From Mesomycoplasma ovipneumoniae ATCC 29419 (lineage in GTDB: Bacteria; Bacillota_I; Bacilli_A; Mycoplasmatales; Metamycoplasmataceae), in contig NZ_CP118522.1 of NCBI RefSeq assembly GCF_028885435.1, positions 1,017,521-1,081,520 on the forward strand: a DNA stretch of 64,000 bases, given 5' to 3'. Shown one piece after another: positions 48,664-59,013 of the stretch. The number at the start of each line of letters is the position of its first letter. Within the stretch, counting starts at the first letter, position 1. Position numbers and translations under genes: made by a program. A model generated the notes under the pieces. That model was not told the DNA's origin. It worked only from the letters and a program-made list of their open reading frames with translations, and did no database searches.

Positions 48664-49284
48664 ATGCCGATTTGAAAAATTATTTTATTAATAACAGGAA
48701 TTATTGCGCTTCTGGTTGCTCTTGTCTCCTTTGTTTGAACATGAGTCAAAAAAAATAAATTAATTAAAAAATATAACTTTGAACACCAAAGTCAAAATTA
48801 TGACCAGTGAATAGATCTAAAATCACAAGTCACTGAATTAGAAAGCGATATTTGGCTCGTTGAAAGTCTTGAATTTGTTATTAATAAAATAAGGGAAACA
48901 AATTCAAAAGCAAATTTATTTGTTGAAAAAGACGGAATTGTTGCTTGTCTTAGTCAAAAAAATATCCAAAACTCGACAAATACAGTTTTTGAATCTTGGC
49001 TTGATCAAAACAGTTTGGCAAAAAATATTGAAAAATTGCAAATAAAAAATCTGAATTACACAAGTAAGTGCGATGCTTTTTTTGATTTTATTTTAATTTC
49101 GGCAGAAATTAACCCTAAAAATTTTCAAGAATTTTTAGAAAAGGTTAAAATTGGTGGACATTTAATTTGAAAATATAAAAAAAGGCAGCGAAGGGCAATT
49201 TTAAAAATGTTAAAATTGCATAAAATTCACTTCGATGAATTTTTTTATTATGATTTTTTGATAATTCAAAAAAAAATAAATTAA
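48664..49284 (+). CDS. Membrane-anchored putative methyltransferase-like protein
   Basis: 206 residues. One N-terminal membrane helix ('IILLITGIIALLVALVSFVW', about 4-24), then a cytosolic domain. 'DFILISAEINPKNFQEFLEK' and 'VKIGGHLIWKY' resemble the second half of a class I methyltransferase fold (strand 4 and the GG loop before strand 5). No clear glycine-rich SAM motif I is present. I recall a similarly placed mycoplasma family annotated as putative methyltransferase, but I hold this loosely. AGGGAG lies 6 bases before the ATG. It is the first gene after the promoter and 33 bases before greA. Confidence 0.6.
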
Positions 49285-49317
49285 AATTTTACTAAAAATT
49301 GTTTAAAAAGGAAAAAA

Positions 49318-49800
49318 ATGAAAAAAATGATGAATGATGAAGTTCTTTTAACCCAACAAAAACTTGATGAAATAAAAAAAGAACTTGAACATTTAATAAA
49401 TGTTGAGCGTGTTAATGTTATTCAAGAAATTAAAGACGCTCGTTCTCAAGGCGATCTTTCTGAAAATGCCGAATATGATGTAGCCCGTGAAAAACAAGGG
49501 ATAATTGAGTCAAAAATACGTGAATTTGAAGCTATTATTGCTAAAGCAAAAATAATTGAAACTCGTTCAGGATCAAAACGAGTTTCAATTGGATCAAAAG
49601 TTACTCTTAAAAATCTTGAAAGTGGTTTAGTTCAAACTTTTCAAATCGTTTCTTCAATTGACGCTGATCCTTTTGCGAATAAAATTTCCAATTTTTCGCC
49701 GATTGCACAAGTTCTTTTAGGTCAACATGAAGGAGATGAAGTTGAAGTTGATGTAAATGAAAAATATTCGGTTAAAATTCTGGAAGTAACTAACGAATAA
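49318..49800 (+). CDS. greA: Transcription elongation factor GreA
   Basis: 160 residues, the usual length. The N-terminal coiled coil carries 'DARSQGDLSENAEYDVAREK' (about 41-60), the acidic tip motif that enters the RNA polymerase secondary channel and stimulates cleavage of backtracked RNA. The C-terminal FKBP-like domain ends 'SPIAQVLLGQHEGDEVEV'. AAAAAGGAAAA precedes the ATG; a second ATG four codons on is possible. The next gene begins one base after its stop. Confidence 0.96.
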   Translation: MKKMMNDEVLLTQQKLDEIKKELEHLINVERVNVIQEIKDARSQGDLSENAEYDVAREKQGIIESKIREFEAIIAKAKIIETRSGSKRVSIGSKVTLKNLESGLVQTFQIVSSIDADPFANKISNFSPIAQVLLGQHEGDEVEVDVNEKYSVKILEVTNE

Positions 49801-49801
49801 A

Positions 49802-51367
49802 ATGCATTTTTCAATAAAAAAATTTTTTCCTGATTCGCCAGAGATGTGGAAAAAATTTGCTAAAATTACTATTCCAGTAATTTTAGCAACGCTTTTTATT
49901 TCGATAAATAATTTTATTGATAATTTCATGGTTTCCCAAATCAGTGGCGGTATTACGGCTGTCGGGATGGCCAATTTTTGAACAGGAATTGTTTTTTCTT
50001 TTATAATTTCGATTAACACAATCGGGTCAATTATTTTTGCCCAATACTGAGGAAAAAAAGAATTCAAACTGGCCCGGCAAGTAAATAATATTAGATATAT
50101 TCTTTCTTTTATTGTTATTTTATTTTTTGCTGTCCTGTCCTGAGCTTTTCCTGAAAGTCTGCTCAGAGTCGTTCAGTGAAGAAGGGGTTCGTCAGGTTTA
50201 GACCAAGATATTTTTGAGCAAGCAAAAAGTTACTTATTTATAATAAGTTTTTCTTGAATCTTGTTTGCCTACATTGTCACTTCCTCAGGAATTCTACGCG
50301 AAATTGGTGTAATGAAAGTTTCTGTTCTTTTTAACACTTTGACTTTAGTAACGAATATTGGGCTTAATTTTTTGCTAATTCCACTAATGGGAGTCTCTGG
50401 TTCAGCACTTGCAACTGTAATTTCAAGACTAATAACCTCTTTTTTAATGTATCTTTATCAACTTTTTTATAGAAAAGAAATTAGTCTCTCAGTTTTAAAA
50501 ATGTTTCAAATTGACAGACAAATTTGAAAGCAGTTTTTTGCCCGGTTTGTCGGAATGTCGCTTGTAACTATTGCCTCTTTAATTATTTCAGTCCGCTCTG
50601 TTCTTTGATCCCAAAGTTTGCCGCCTGGTTCAATTGGAATTGACGATGGCAGTGGTTTTTATAAATTTTGAGGCATTGGATTTTTAACCATTTCAGGAAT
50701 AATTCTCACAATTGCTAACATTTTTTTTACAACTTTTGCCTCAATTCAGACAAGTGTTTCGATTGTTGTTGGTCAAAATTTAGGCCAAAACAAAATTGAA
50801 CTAGCCAAAAAAAACGCTGCAATGTTAAAAGGTTTTTTATTTGTTGTTTCAGTTGTTATGTCGGTTGTTGCCTTTATTATCGTTTTTGCTATCACAAAAA
50901 CTGACTTGATCACGACAGGAATTAAAGAACAAGTTCAAAAAGGACTCTCTGATTATTTCACCGAAAATAATTTACCAGTTGACCAAAGTATTATTGACGC
51001 CCAAAAAGTTTTGGCCGTTGATTTCTATCTAAATCAGATTTTTATAATCTGTATAGTTATAATTTTAATTAATCCAATTTGGGTTCAAATTAATGCCTCT
51101 TTAACGATAATTAAGGCCGGTGGACGGGCTAATTTTGCTAGTTGGTGAGATTTTTTTACCGGTTTAGGTCAACTTGTTTGACAAATTCTTATAGTTTTAG
51201 TTTTTATCCCGCTGATTTCTGAGGTTCATTTAAAACTTTTTATTTCACTGACAGTTTTTTATCTTTCAGATATACTAAAGTGAATTATTTTTGAACTAAT
51301 TTATCTAAAAAGCAATTGGGCGATTAATTTGACGCTTGAAAATTCAGCTCTAAAAGAATCTATCTAA
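49802..51367 (+). CDS. MATE family multidrug/toxin exporter
   Basis: A 521-residue protein with about twelve hydrophobic segments. The first repeat has 'FAKITIPVILATLFISINNF', 'MVSQISGGITAVGMANFW' and 'INTIGSIIFAQYWGKKEF', the second 'TSVSIVVGQNLGQNKIELAK'; these are the paired MATE signatures. It exports organic compounds using an ion gradient. Trp is encoded by TGA at most sites. There is an extra soluble loop of about 40 residues in the second half (about 374-405, 'KTDLITTGIKEQVQKGLSDY'). Confidence 0.9.
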
Positions 51368-51454
51368 AATGTTGTTGTTTATATTTTTTTTGCTATAATT
51401 TATTAAGTTAAACTCATTTTATAAGGGGAAAATTTTGGCAAAAGGAGAAGTTTC

Positions 51455-52420
51455 ATGGCTAAGTTGACGAATATGAAAATCTCTTTTGTGGCGATTTTCA
51501 TATCAATTTCAGTAATTATGTTAATAATCGGGGTCAGATTGGCTCCTTTTGCTGTTTTGCCAAATTTTCGCTTTTCAATTATAGGACTGCCGATTAAAAT
51601 AACAAGCTTTATTTTTGGACCAATAGTTGGTTTTTTAACTGGTTTTTTATCAGATTTAATTACTTTTTTGTTTATTCCTGGCGTTTATTCTTGATATTAT
51701 ACTCTCAGCCTTTCACTTACTGGGTTTATTCCTGGCGTTTTCTTTTGATTTTTTGTTGTTCAAGGGAAAAAATGATTTCAAAAAGAGAAAATTTTAGAAC
51801 GCCTAGGGGATAAAATTTTTACCCAAAAGCGAGAAATTTTTAATTACACTTATCATGCAATTAGCCATAACTCAAAAGATGCAAACTTAGAGCGAAAAAT
51901 GCGGCAAAATTTGCTTAGATTACAAAAAAAAGTTGCTAAAGTCCAAGCTTGAACTGAAGAAAAAGCTTTACTGAATTTTTATTGAGTATCGAGCTTTTTT
52001 GTCCTGGCTTTAATAGCTGCAGCAGTTATTTCGACGGTTATGTTTAATTCTTCTATTGATTTTAGCAAAGCGCGCTTCATTTCTAGCAAAACTTCGTTTT
52101 TAATTTTGATTCTTTTTGGTACTTTTTCAATGATTATCTTCTTACTTGTTGCGCGTTTTATTAACTTTTTCCGTAAAAATGAGCGATATTTGACTCTTGT
52201 TCCGATCGTTGCATTTTCTGCTTTACATGAGCCAATTGCAAGTGTTCTTGCCGCAAAAGGCGATGTAGAATCTGGTGCGCTTAATAATTTTGAAACTGCT
52301 TTTTTGACACATATAATTATTTCTCCAGCCAAAATTTGGATTAATGCGTCTGTTATTTATTTCACTGCAAGAGCTGTTTTACCGCTAGTTTATAAAAAAT
52401 TCTCTTACTCTCTTACTTAA
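51455..52420 (+). CDS. ECF-transporter S-component-like membrane protein
   Basis: A 321-residue protein. 'FRFSIIGLPIKITSFIFGPI' followed by 'VGFLTGFLSDLITFLFIPG' (about 35-75) is the pattern of substrate-binding S subunits of energy-coupling-factor vitamin transporters, closest to the FolT type in my judgement. A long charged cytosolic insert (about 110-170) with 'ERKMRQNLLRLQKKVAKVQA' separates the first helices from the rest, which is unusual; S components are normally about 180-200 residues. AAAGGAG lies 7 bases before the ATG. Confidence 0.7.
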
Positions 52421-52423
52421 ATT

Positions 52424-54346
52424 ATGGAAAATATTATTAATTTTAATAACGAGAAAAAGCAAAAACTTGTTTTTCATAATATAAAAAATAAGTATTGAAA
52501 TTATTTTAGTCTTGAATTAGATGCAAAACAATGCGGATTTATTTATTCTTCTGATCCAAATTTTTTTAATGAATTCAAAACAATTCTTCAAAAAGAAAAT
52601 TCTTATAATGGATTTATTCTTGAAAACGACAGACCTTATGATTACAGCAAAAACAGTTGTTTTTCAGATTTTTTATCAAAAGAAATGTTTGAAAGAATTA
52701 AAAAAAAGCTCGTGATTCAGGTTCTTTTATCCCATTGAAACACAAAGCCGTTCGAAATTGAAACTAATACAACAAGAAAATACATGTTGTATTTGACAAT
52801 GCCCGAAATTGATCAATTTCTAACAAATATGGATAATCAAATAACTAATTTATTGGAAAAAAGTGCTTTTTTTTCTTTTAATTTTACCGAAATGGTCAAT
52901 AAAATTAAAAGCGATTATAAAAAATTAAACGAAAATTTTTATAATCTGTACATAAAAACAGAATTAAATCCAAAAGTTGAGCAAGAAAATTTAAACCAAG
53001 AATTAAAACTTAGCAACCCTTTTTTTGATTCTAAATTTGACAACTTTAAAAGCAATGAAACAACCCAAAATGCACTAAAAATTATTAAAAACGATATAAA
53101 AAACATTATTAGCCAGCATAATTCGCTAACAAATTCGGCCGATGCCGACCTTTATAAAATAAAAATTTTTACTACTGGCTATACTTGCTTTTTGAATTTG
53201 ATAAAACAAAGTGGAAATTTCAGGTGACTGTCAACTGAGCAAATATTTCAAATTTACTACGAATTTGAAGTTTGGATGTCTAAACTGTTAAATCAAAAAA
53301 GTCTTGATAATATTCCAAGTGTCCAAAACTTTTTTGATAAAACTTTTGCTGATGATTTTTGACTTTTTTGGAAAAAAAATCGTCAGCAAAAAATGCTTGA
53401 AGAAAAAAATAAAAAGGCACAAAAACACTTTAGAACAAAGAAAATTAACTCTTTTCGCAAGGAAAATCCCTACTACCAAAATCTTAAAGTAAACAGCAAA
53501 ACTTTGCTACGCGCGAATGTTTTGTGACAACATGAAGTAATTAGAATGAAAAAAAGCCTTAAAAAGAAGAATTTTCGTAACTCTTTTTTTGCAAAAAGAC
53601 TTTGAGTTGCTTCTATTGAAAACAAGTTAAGAAGACTAAAAAATAAAATTTCAAAAAGCGAATATTGGACTCATTTTGCTTTTTTAAGAGACACCTTGGT
53701 GGACTTAAAAAATTTTTTTTACTATTATAATTTAAGCAGAATTGATACTTTTTTGAGAAAAAATCAATTTTTGATTTTTTGCTTTGAAAACAAAATTAAT
53801 TTTGACATTCTTTACCAATTTTACGGTGAGCTTCCTGAAAATATTTTGTTTTTTTTAGAACTAAAAAAAACAAAAATGGGCAATTATTCTCGCTTTTTGT
53901 TTGACGAAAATTCTTTTTACTTAGGCACTACTTACAAACAAAAACTTTTTCAGCATTTTTTTAATGATGGCGAGAATACAGTCCAACTTTTCATTTGTGC
54001 AAAGCGGTCAATCAAACCTATTCGTGATTTTAGCATTGTTTTTATTGAAAACGGTACTTTAATTGAATATATTCAAGAGGTAGATTTGCCTTTGACGCCA
54101 AAAACCACATTTGCTAAGTTTTTTTACCAAAATAGCAGTTTTGATCGAACTAATTTGTATTTGCTTGAAACACAACTTTACAAGCAAATACAAAACGAAG
54201 TTTTTCGAAAAAACCCTTCTGGAATCAACAACAATTTTGAATATTATGCTGATTTTTGAAATCCTATAAAAAATATAAAAGTAACTAACGAATTTTCAAG
54301 CCAAAATACACTTTTGGACGAAGATATTCTTGTCATAAATTTATAA
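52424..54346 (+). CDS. Unknown protein with an ABC-ATPase-like N-terminus lacking Walker A
   Basis: A 640-residue protein, not firmly recognised. The opening 'LVFHNIKNKYWNYFSLELDA' followed by 'KQCGFIYSSDPNFFNEFKTI' has the strand pattern of an ABC ATPase start, but GxxGxGKS is replaced by 'SSDPNFFNE', so no nucleotide binding is expected. The rest is helical and Lys/Asn-rich ('EKNKKAQKHFRTKKINSFRK'), with a C-terminal mixed region. It starts 3 bases after the S-component stop and ends 10 bases before valS, so it belongs to this operon. It may be an accessory of the transporter; this is speculative. Confidence 0.55.
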
Positions 54347-54356
54347 TGGGTGAATC

Positions 54357-56828
54357 ATGGAAAATAAATATAATCATAAAACAGTTGAAAAAAATAGAAA
54401 CCAAAAATGACTTGATAAGCAGTTTTTTTATGCTAGTTCAAATCCAAAAAAACCTTTTTCCATCATAAGTCCGCCTCCAAATGTTACAGGACACTTGCAT
54501 CTAGGTCATGCTTGAAATATTTTTATTCAAGATTCTCTAATTAGATTTCATAAACTTCAAGGCTTTGACGTTCTTTTATTGCCTTGTGTTGATCATGCTG
54601 GAATTGCAACTCAAGCAAAAGTTGAAGCTTTTTTAGCAGAAAAAAATATTTCTAAATTCGACTTAGGCCGCCAAAAATTCATCGAAAAATGCTATGACTG
54701 AAAAGATCAGCAATATCTAAAAATCAAAGAACAGTGAAACAAATTAGGGATTGCATTTGATTATTCCAAAGAAAGATTTACGCTTGACGATGAGGCTCAG
54801 CACGCTGTTTCAAATTTTTTTATCAAATTGTGAGAAAAAAATTTGATTTATCGCGGAAAAAGAGCGATAAATTGGGATGTAAAATTACAAACCGCACTTT
54901 CAAATATTGAAGTTATCAACAAACCTGTAAATCAAAAAATGTACTATTTAAAGTACTTTTTGAAAGACTCAAGCGAATTTTTGACCGTGGCAACAACAAG
55001 AATTGAAACTATTTCGTCCGACGTTGTTTTAGCCGTAAATCCAAAAGATAAAAGATATTCAGGCTTTATTGGCAAAGAAGTTATTCATCCTTTGACTAAA
55101 AAAATCATAAAAATAATTGGCGACTCAAATGTTAGTCAAGATTTTGGCTCTGGAGTTATGAAAGTTTCGGCTCATTCAATTTTAGACTTTGATATTTTAG
55201 AAAAAAATGGCTTGTCAGCCGAAGATTGCATTGATGACTATGGTAATTTAAATAAAAATACCCTTGAATTTGAAGGTAAAAATCGATTTCAGGCCAGAGA
55301 TTTAATTGCAAAAAAACTTGAAAATGAAGGCCTTTTAATTAAAGTCGAAGATGTTGTTTCAAATGTCGGCTTTTCACAAAGAAGCGGCGAAATTGTCGAA
55401 ATTCTTAAAAAACCACAATGATTTGTCAAAATGGATGAACTGTCTCAGTCTTTAATTTCGCACCTGAATTCAAAAGATAAAATCTTATTTTATCCACGCG
55501 GATTTGAGAAAAATTTAAGAAAATGATTCGATAAAATCCATGACTGAACTATCTCACGCCAACTTTGATGAGGTCACAGAATCCCTGTTTGGTATAAAAA
55601 TAATGACGAATTTAAGGTTCAAATAGACTCACCTGGCCCAGGATGAACTCAAGATCCAGACGTTCTTGATACTTGATTTTCTTCAGGAATTAGCGCTTTT
55701 TCTTTTTTAGGATGGCCTAATAATTCTGAACTAATTAAGTCCTATTTTCCGACAAGTTTACTCGTTACCGGGTGAGATATTTTATTTTTTTGAGTTGCTA
55801 GAATGTATTTTTCCTCTCTTTTTGTTATGGATAAAAAACCTTTTGAAAAAGTTCTGCTTCATGGTCTTATTCGCGATGAAGAAGGGCGAAAAATGTCAAA
55901 ATCACTCGGAAACGGGATTGATCCTATGGAAATAATTGAAAAATACGGGTCAGATTCTCTACGACAAATGCTTCTTTTTAATTCAAGCCCAGGAAAAGAT
56001 ATAAGGTTTAGCGTTGAAAAATTAAATTCAGCTTGAAATTTAAGCAATAAACTCTGAAATATTGCCAAATATATTAAAAGTTTAGATAATACTCATAGAA
56101 AACCAGATTTTATCGACTTTTGAATGGAAGGTAAAATTTACGATTTTAAAAAACAAATTGTAAAAAACATTAAAAAATATAATTTTAGCGTGATTGGAAC
56201 CGAAATTAATAATTTTATTTTTGGGGATTTTTCTTCTCGTTATATAGAATTGATTAAAACTAGACAAAACGGTTTTTATGCTAGAAAATTATTAAAAAGT
56301 GTTTTGATAATTTCGCACCCTTTTATGCCTTTTTTGACAGATTTTTTGATGGAAGAAATCTTTAATGAGGAAATTTTAGAACAAAAAATGCCTAGAGTTA
56401 GGCAATTTAGTGACAATCAAAAGGTCGAAAATATCCTTGAAATTATTGATAGTTTAAGATTTTACCGTGAAAATTTACAGATTTCAAAAAAAATTATGTT
56501 GGAATTTTGTGTTCTTGATGCCGAGTTCCAAAAAGAAGAAATTGAAATTATTAGTAAGTTTGTTTTTGGAAAATGGGTTCCAAACAACGAGTTTATTATC
56601 AAAACCAAAAACTTTAAAATTTCGCTTAAAATTCCTGACGAAGTAAAAAAAGCGCAAGAAGAAAACGATAAAAAAGAAATTCAGTTCTTAAAAAGCGAAA
56701 TTTTAAGGGCAGAAACTTTACTTTCTAATCAAAAATTTGTCGAAAAAGCGCCTAAAGAAAAAGTTGAACAAGAACGCGAAAAACTTAAGAAATTTAAAGA
56801 AAAATTAGAATTTTACGAAAAAAAATAG
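54357..56828 (+). CDS. valS: Valyl-tRNA synthetase
   Basis: 823 residues, short for the family. The class I HIGH motif is '[15 protein letters not shown]' (about 42-56); the KMSKS motif is '[14 protein letters not shown]' (about 510-523). The editing domain lies between ('[19 protein letters not shown]'). A C-terminal coiled coil ('[20 protein letters not shown]', about 775-820) is the arm typical of ValS. TGA encodes most Trp. Last gene of the plus-strand operon; the ribosome site is weak, so coupling to the upstream gene is likely. Confidence 0.96.
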
Positions 56829-56846
56829 TTTATTTTTTCCGATTAT

Positions 56847-57876
56847 CCTGAGTTTCCGGGTTTGATGGCGAAAATTCACTTTTTAGTGAATCTGAATATG
56901 AAAAAATACCCGTAAATTCGGGTTTTTTGCACTAAAATCTTAATTTTTATTATTTTAAAATTAACCTTTTGCAAAAAAAAAAAAAAAATGTTTGGTAAAA
57001 AATAAAGTTATGTTATAATCAAGTTCACTTAAGAATGAATTAATAAATTTTGATATTGAATTAAGGGGGAATTAATTATGTTTTTACCATAAAAATTAGA
57101 AAATGCGAATTATCCATTATGTTTTTCCCGAGTTTCCCAGTTTTAAGACAAAAATTCGCTTTTTAGTGAATCTAAATATGAAAAAACAACGGTAAATCGG
57201 TGTTTTTTGATTTTAAAATCTTAATTTTTATTACTAGCATTTACTAGCATTTTAAGTAATTTTATGGTATAATTATAAATTATGAAAAAACAAAAATTAA
57301 CTAAGTTGGTTTAGTAACGATGTTGCAAAAATTAAGGCAAAGGGTTGAATTTAACACTTTAGATCAGCAAATGATATTTAAAAATCGAGATGGTGTTCCT
57401 AGTGATCCGAATATTTGAAATAGGTATGATTTTTACTTTGATATCTTAATAAATCACTAAAAAAAATTGTAAGTAACTTTTACCAAAAAACTTAAAAAAC
57501 TGCCTAAAACCAGATGCTTTTTTAAAATTACCTTATGAAACTGGGAAACTCGGGATGCGAATTATCCATTATGTTTTTAAATATAATGGAATACCTTAAA
57601 TTTACCCGTTTAGAAATTTATAAATTTAGGGCTTTTGGTTATTGTTCTTTCAAAACTTCATATGTTTTTTTAGGCTCGCTGCAAATAAAAACGAGTTTTC
57701 TATTCGCATTGAGTTTAAATAGTAGTTGTATTTTTTTATGGTTTTTGTTGTTTTGTCCATAAATTGATTTTTGCCTGTGTTTTAAAATAGTATTTAACTT
57801 TTACAAAAAAAGTTAAAAAAGCGGCAAAATCGGACGCTTTTCTAAGATTATCTCATCAAAGTGGGAAAATCGGGAT
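56847..57876 (+). repeat. IS/MITE-like element interrupted by a second copy
   Basis: The outer element runs 56847-57126 and resumes at 57555-57876; it starts CCTGAGTTTCCGGGTTTG and ends 'caaagtgggaaaatcggg'. It contains a run of 16 A (about 56974), TTATGTTATAATC, AAGGGGG and the usual hairpins. It fills the space between valS and the convergent lipoprotein gene. The hairpin at about 56898-56928 could end valS transcription. Confidence 0.78.
57127..57554 (+). mobile_element. Nested 428-bp IS/MITE-like element with 24-bp target duplication
   Basis: Begins CCCGAGTTTCCCAGTTTT and ends AACTGGGAAACTCGGG. The 24 bases at 57103-57126 (ATGCGAATTATCCATTATG...) are repeated exactly at 57555-57578. The interior has TATAAT (about 57267) before a 10-codon ORF 'MKKQKLTKLV', then a stretch without a clear gene. 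Confidence 0.82.
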
Positions 57877-57892
57877 TTTACGAAAAAATAAA

Positions 57893-58975
57893 CTATTTTT
57901 TTTCGATTATTATAGAAAAATTATTGTCAAAGTTAGTTGTTTTACCTTCAAAAGGAACAACAAAAGTTTGGGTAAAAAATCTAACAAACGGATAATCTGA
58001 TAATTTATCTTTTGGATCTTCTGTTTTAGAAAAAAATGCTTCGGGATTAGCGTTTTTTTCATATTTATCAGATTTATACTCCAAATTAATCACTGAAATG
58101 TTTGAATCTAGGGAATTTTTTTGCGTTATTTCGTGTTTTAGATTGTTTTGTTTTTCATCTAATGTGAAAGTGATTTCTTTTTTTTCAAAATCAATATTTT
58201 TTAAATAAAGCTTGTAATTAGGGAATGTTTCTGATTCAAGGAAGCCAAATAAATTTTTTTCTGTACTTTGGGGATCGTTAGGATCTTTTCTTTTATAAGC
58301 AAAAGAATTAAGCATTTGATTAACATTTATTTGCAAATAATTCTTGCTATCATTTGAAATTAGATCTTTTTTTAGTAATTTTAACTCAACAGAAGAATAC
58401 GGAGTTAAGGTTCGAGGGAATTTTGTTGAAGTTTCAGGTATGCTGATTTTTTGGCCGTTTTGTTCAAATTCTGTAAAACCAACTGAAGTTGGAATTACAT
58501 AAACGAACCAAAAATCCTTTGCATTTTCGGCTACAGTTGGGACATAAATTGAGTCTGGACCTTGATTTAATTGGCGCTTAGTTTTTTGAAGTTGCTTAGA
58601 ATTGTAGTAGCGATTTATTAAATTTAAGTATGTTATTTGTGAATTTGGACTGAATCTTGATATATATTCGGGATCTATTTTTTGTGAATTTGAAATTTTT
58701 GGAGCATCCGTTAGATTAAGTAGGTAAAATTGTGAATCTTTTTGCTCGTATATTTGCTGCTGTTTTTCCGCAGGAATTTCAATTAAATTCTCTGAATTAA
58801 TGAATTTTTTCAAATTTACAGCATTTTGAACGCCCAGACCTATTGGATTTTTAAACCCATCATCAGTTTTATCAGTATCTCCACATGAGGCTATGATAAA
58901 AATAGTTTGTGGTATTCAAAAACTACTAAATAGAAAATGCCGAAAAATTTTTTTTACTTTTTTGTTAAAATTCAC
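57893..58975 (-). CDS. Lipoprotein of unknown function
   Basis: A 360-residue protein. A GTG start at 58975 is chosen because it gives a full lipoprotein signal, 'FWIPQTIFIIASC' (Cys about 31); the first ATG (58813) would remove it. AAAGGA lies about 15 bases upstream. The mature part is Lys/Asn-rich without a motif I can name ('TLTPYSSVELKLLKKDL'). It follows the upstream gene by 38 bases, suggesting co-transcription. Confidence 0.72.
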
Positions 58976-59013
58976 AGTTAAATTTAAATAAATCCTTTTA
59001 AAATTAATACATT

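Noticed and set aside
50822..51148. Separate short membrane protein genes in the MATE region
   Set aside because: They are pieces of one 521-codon frame split at TGA codons.
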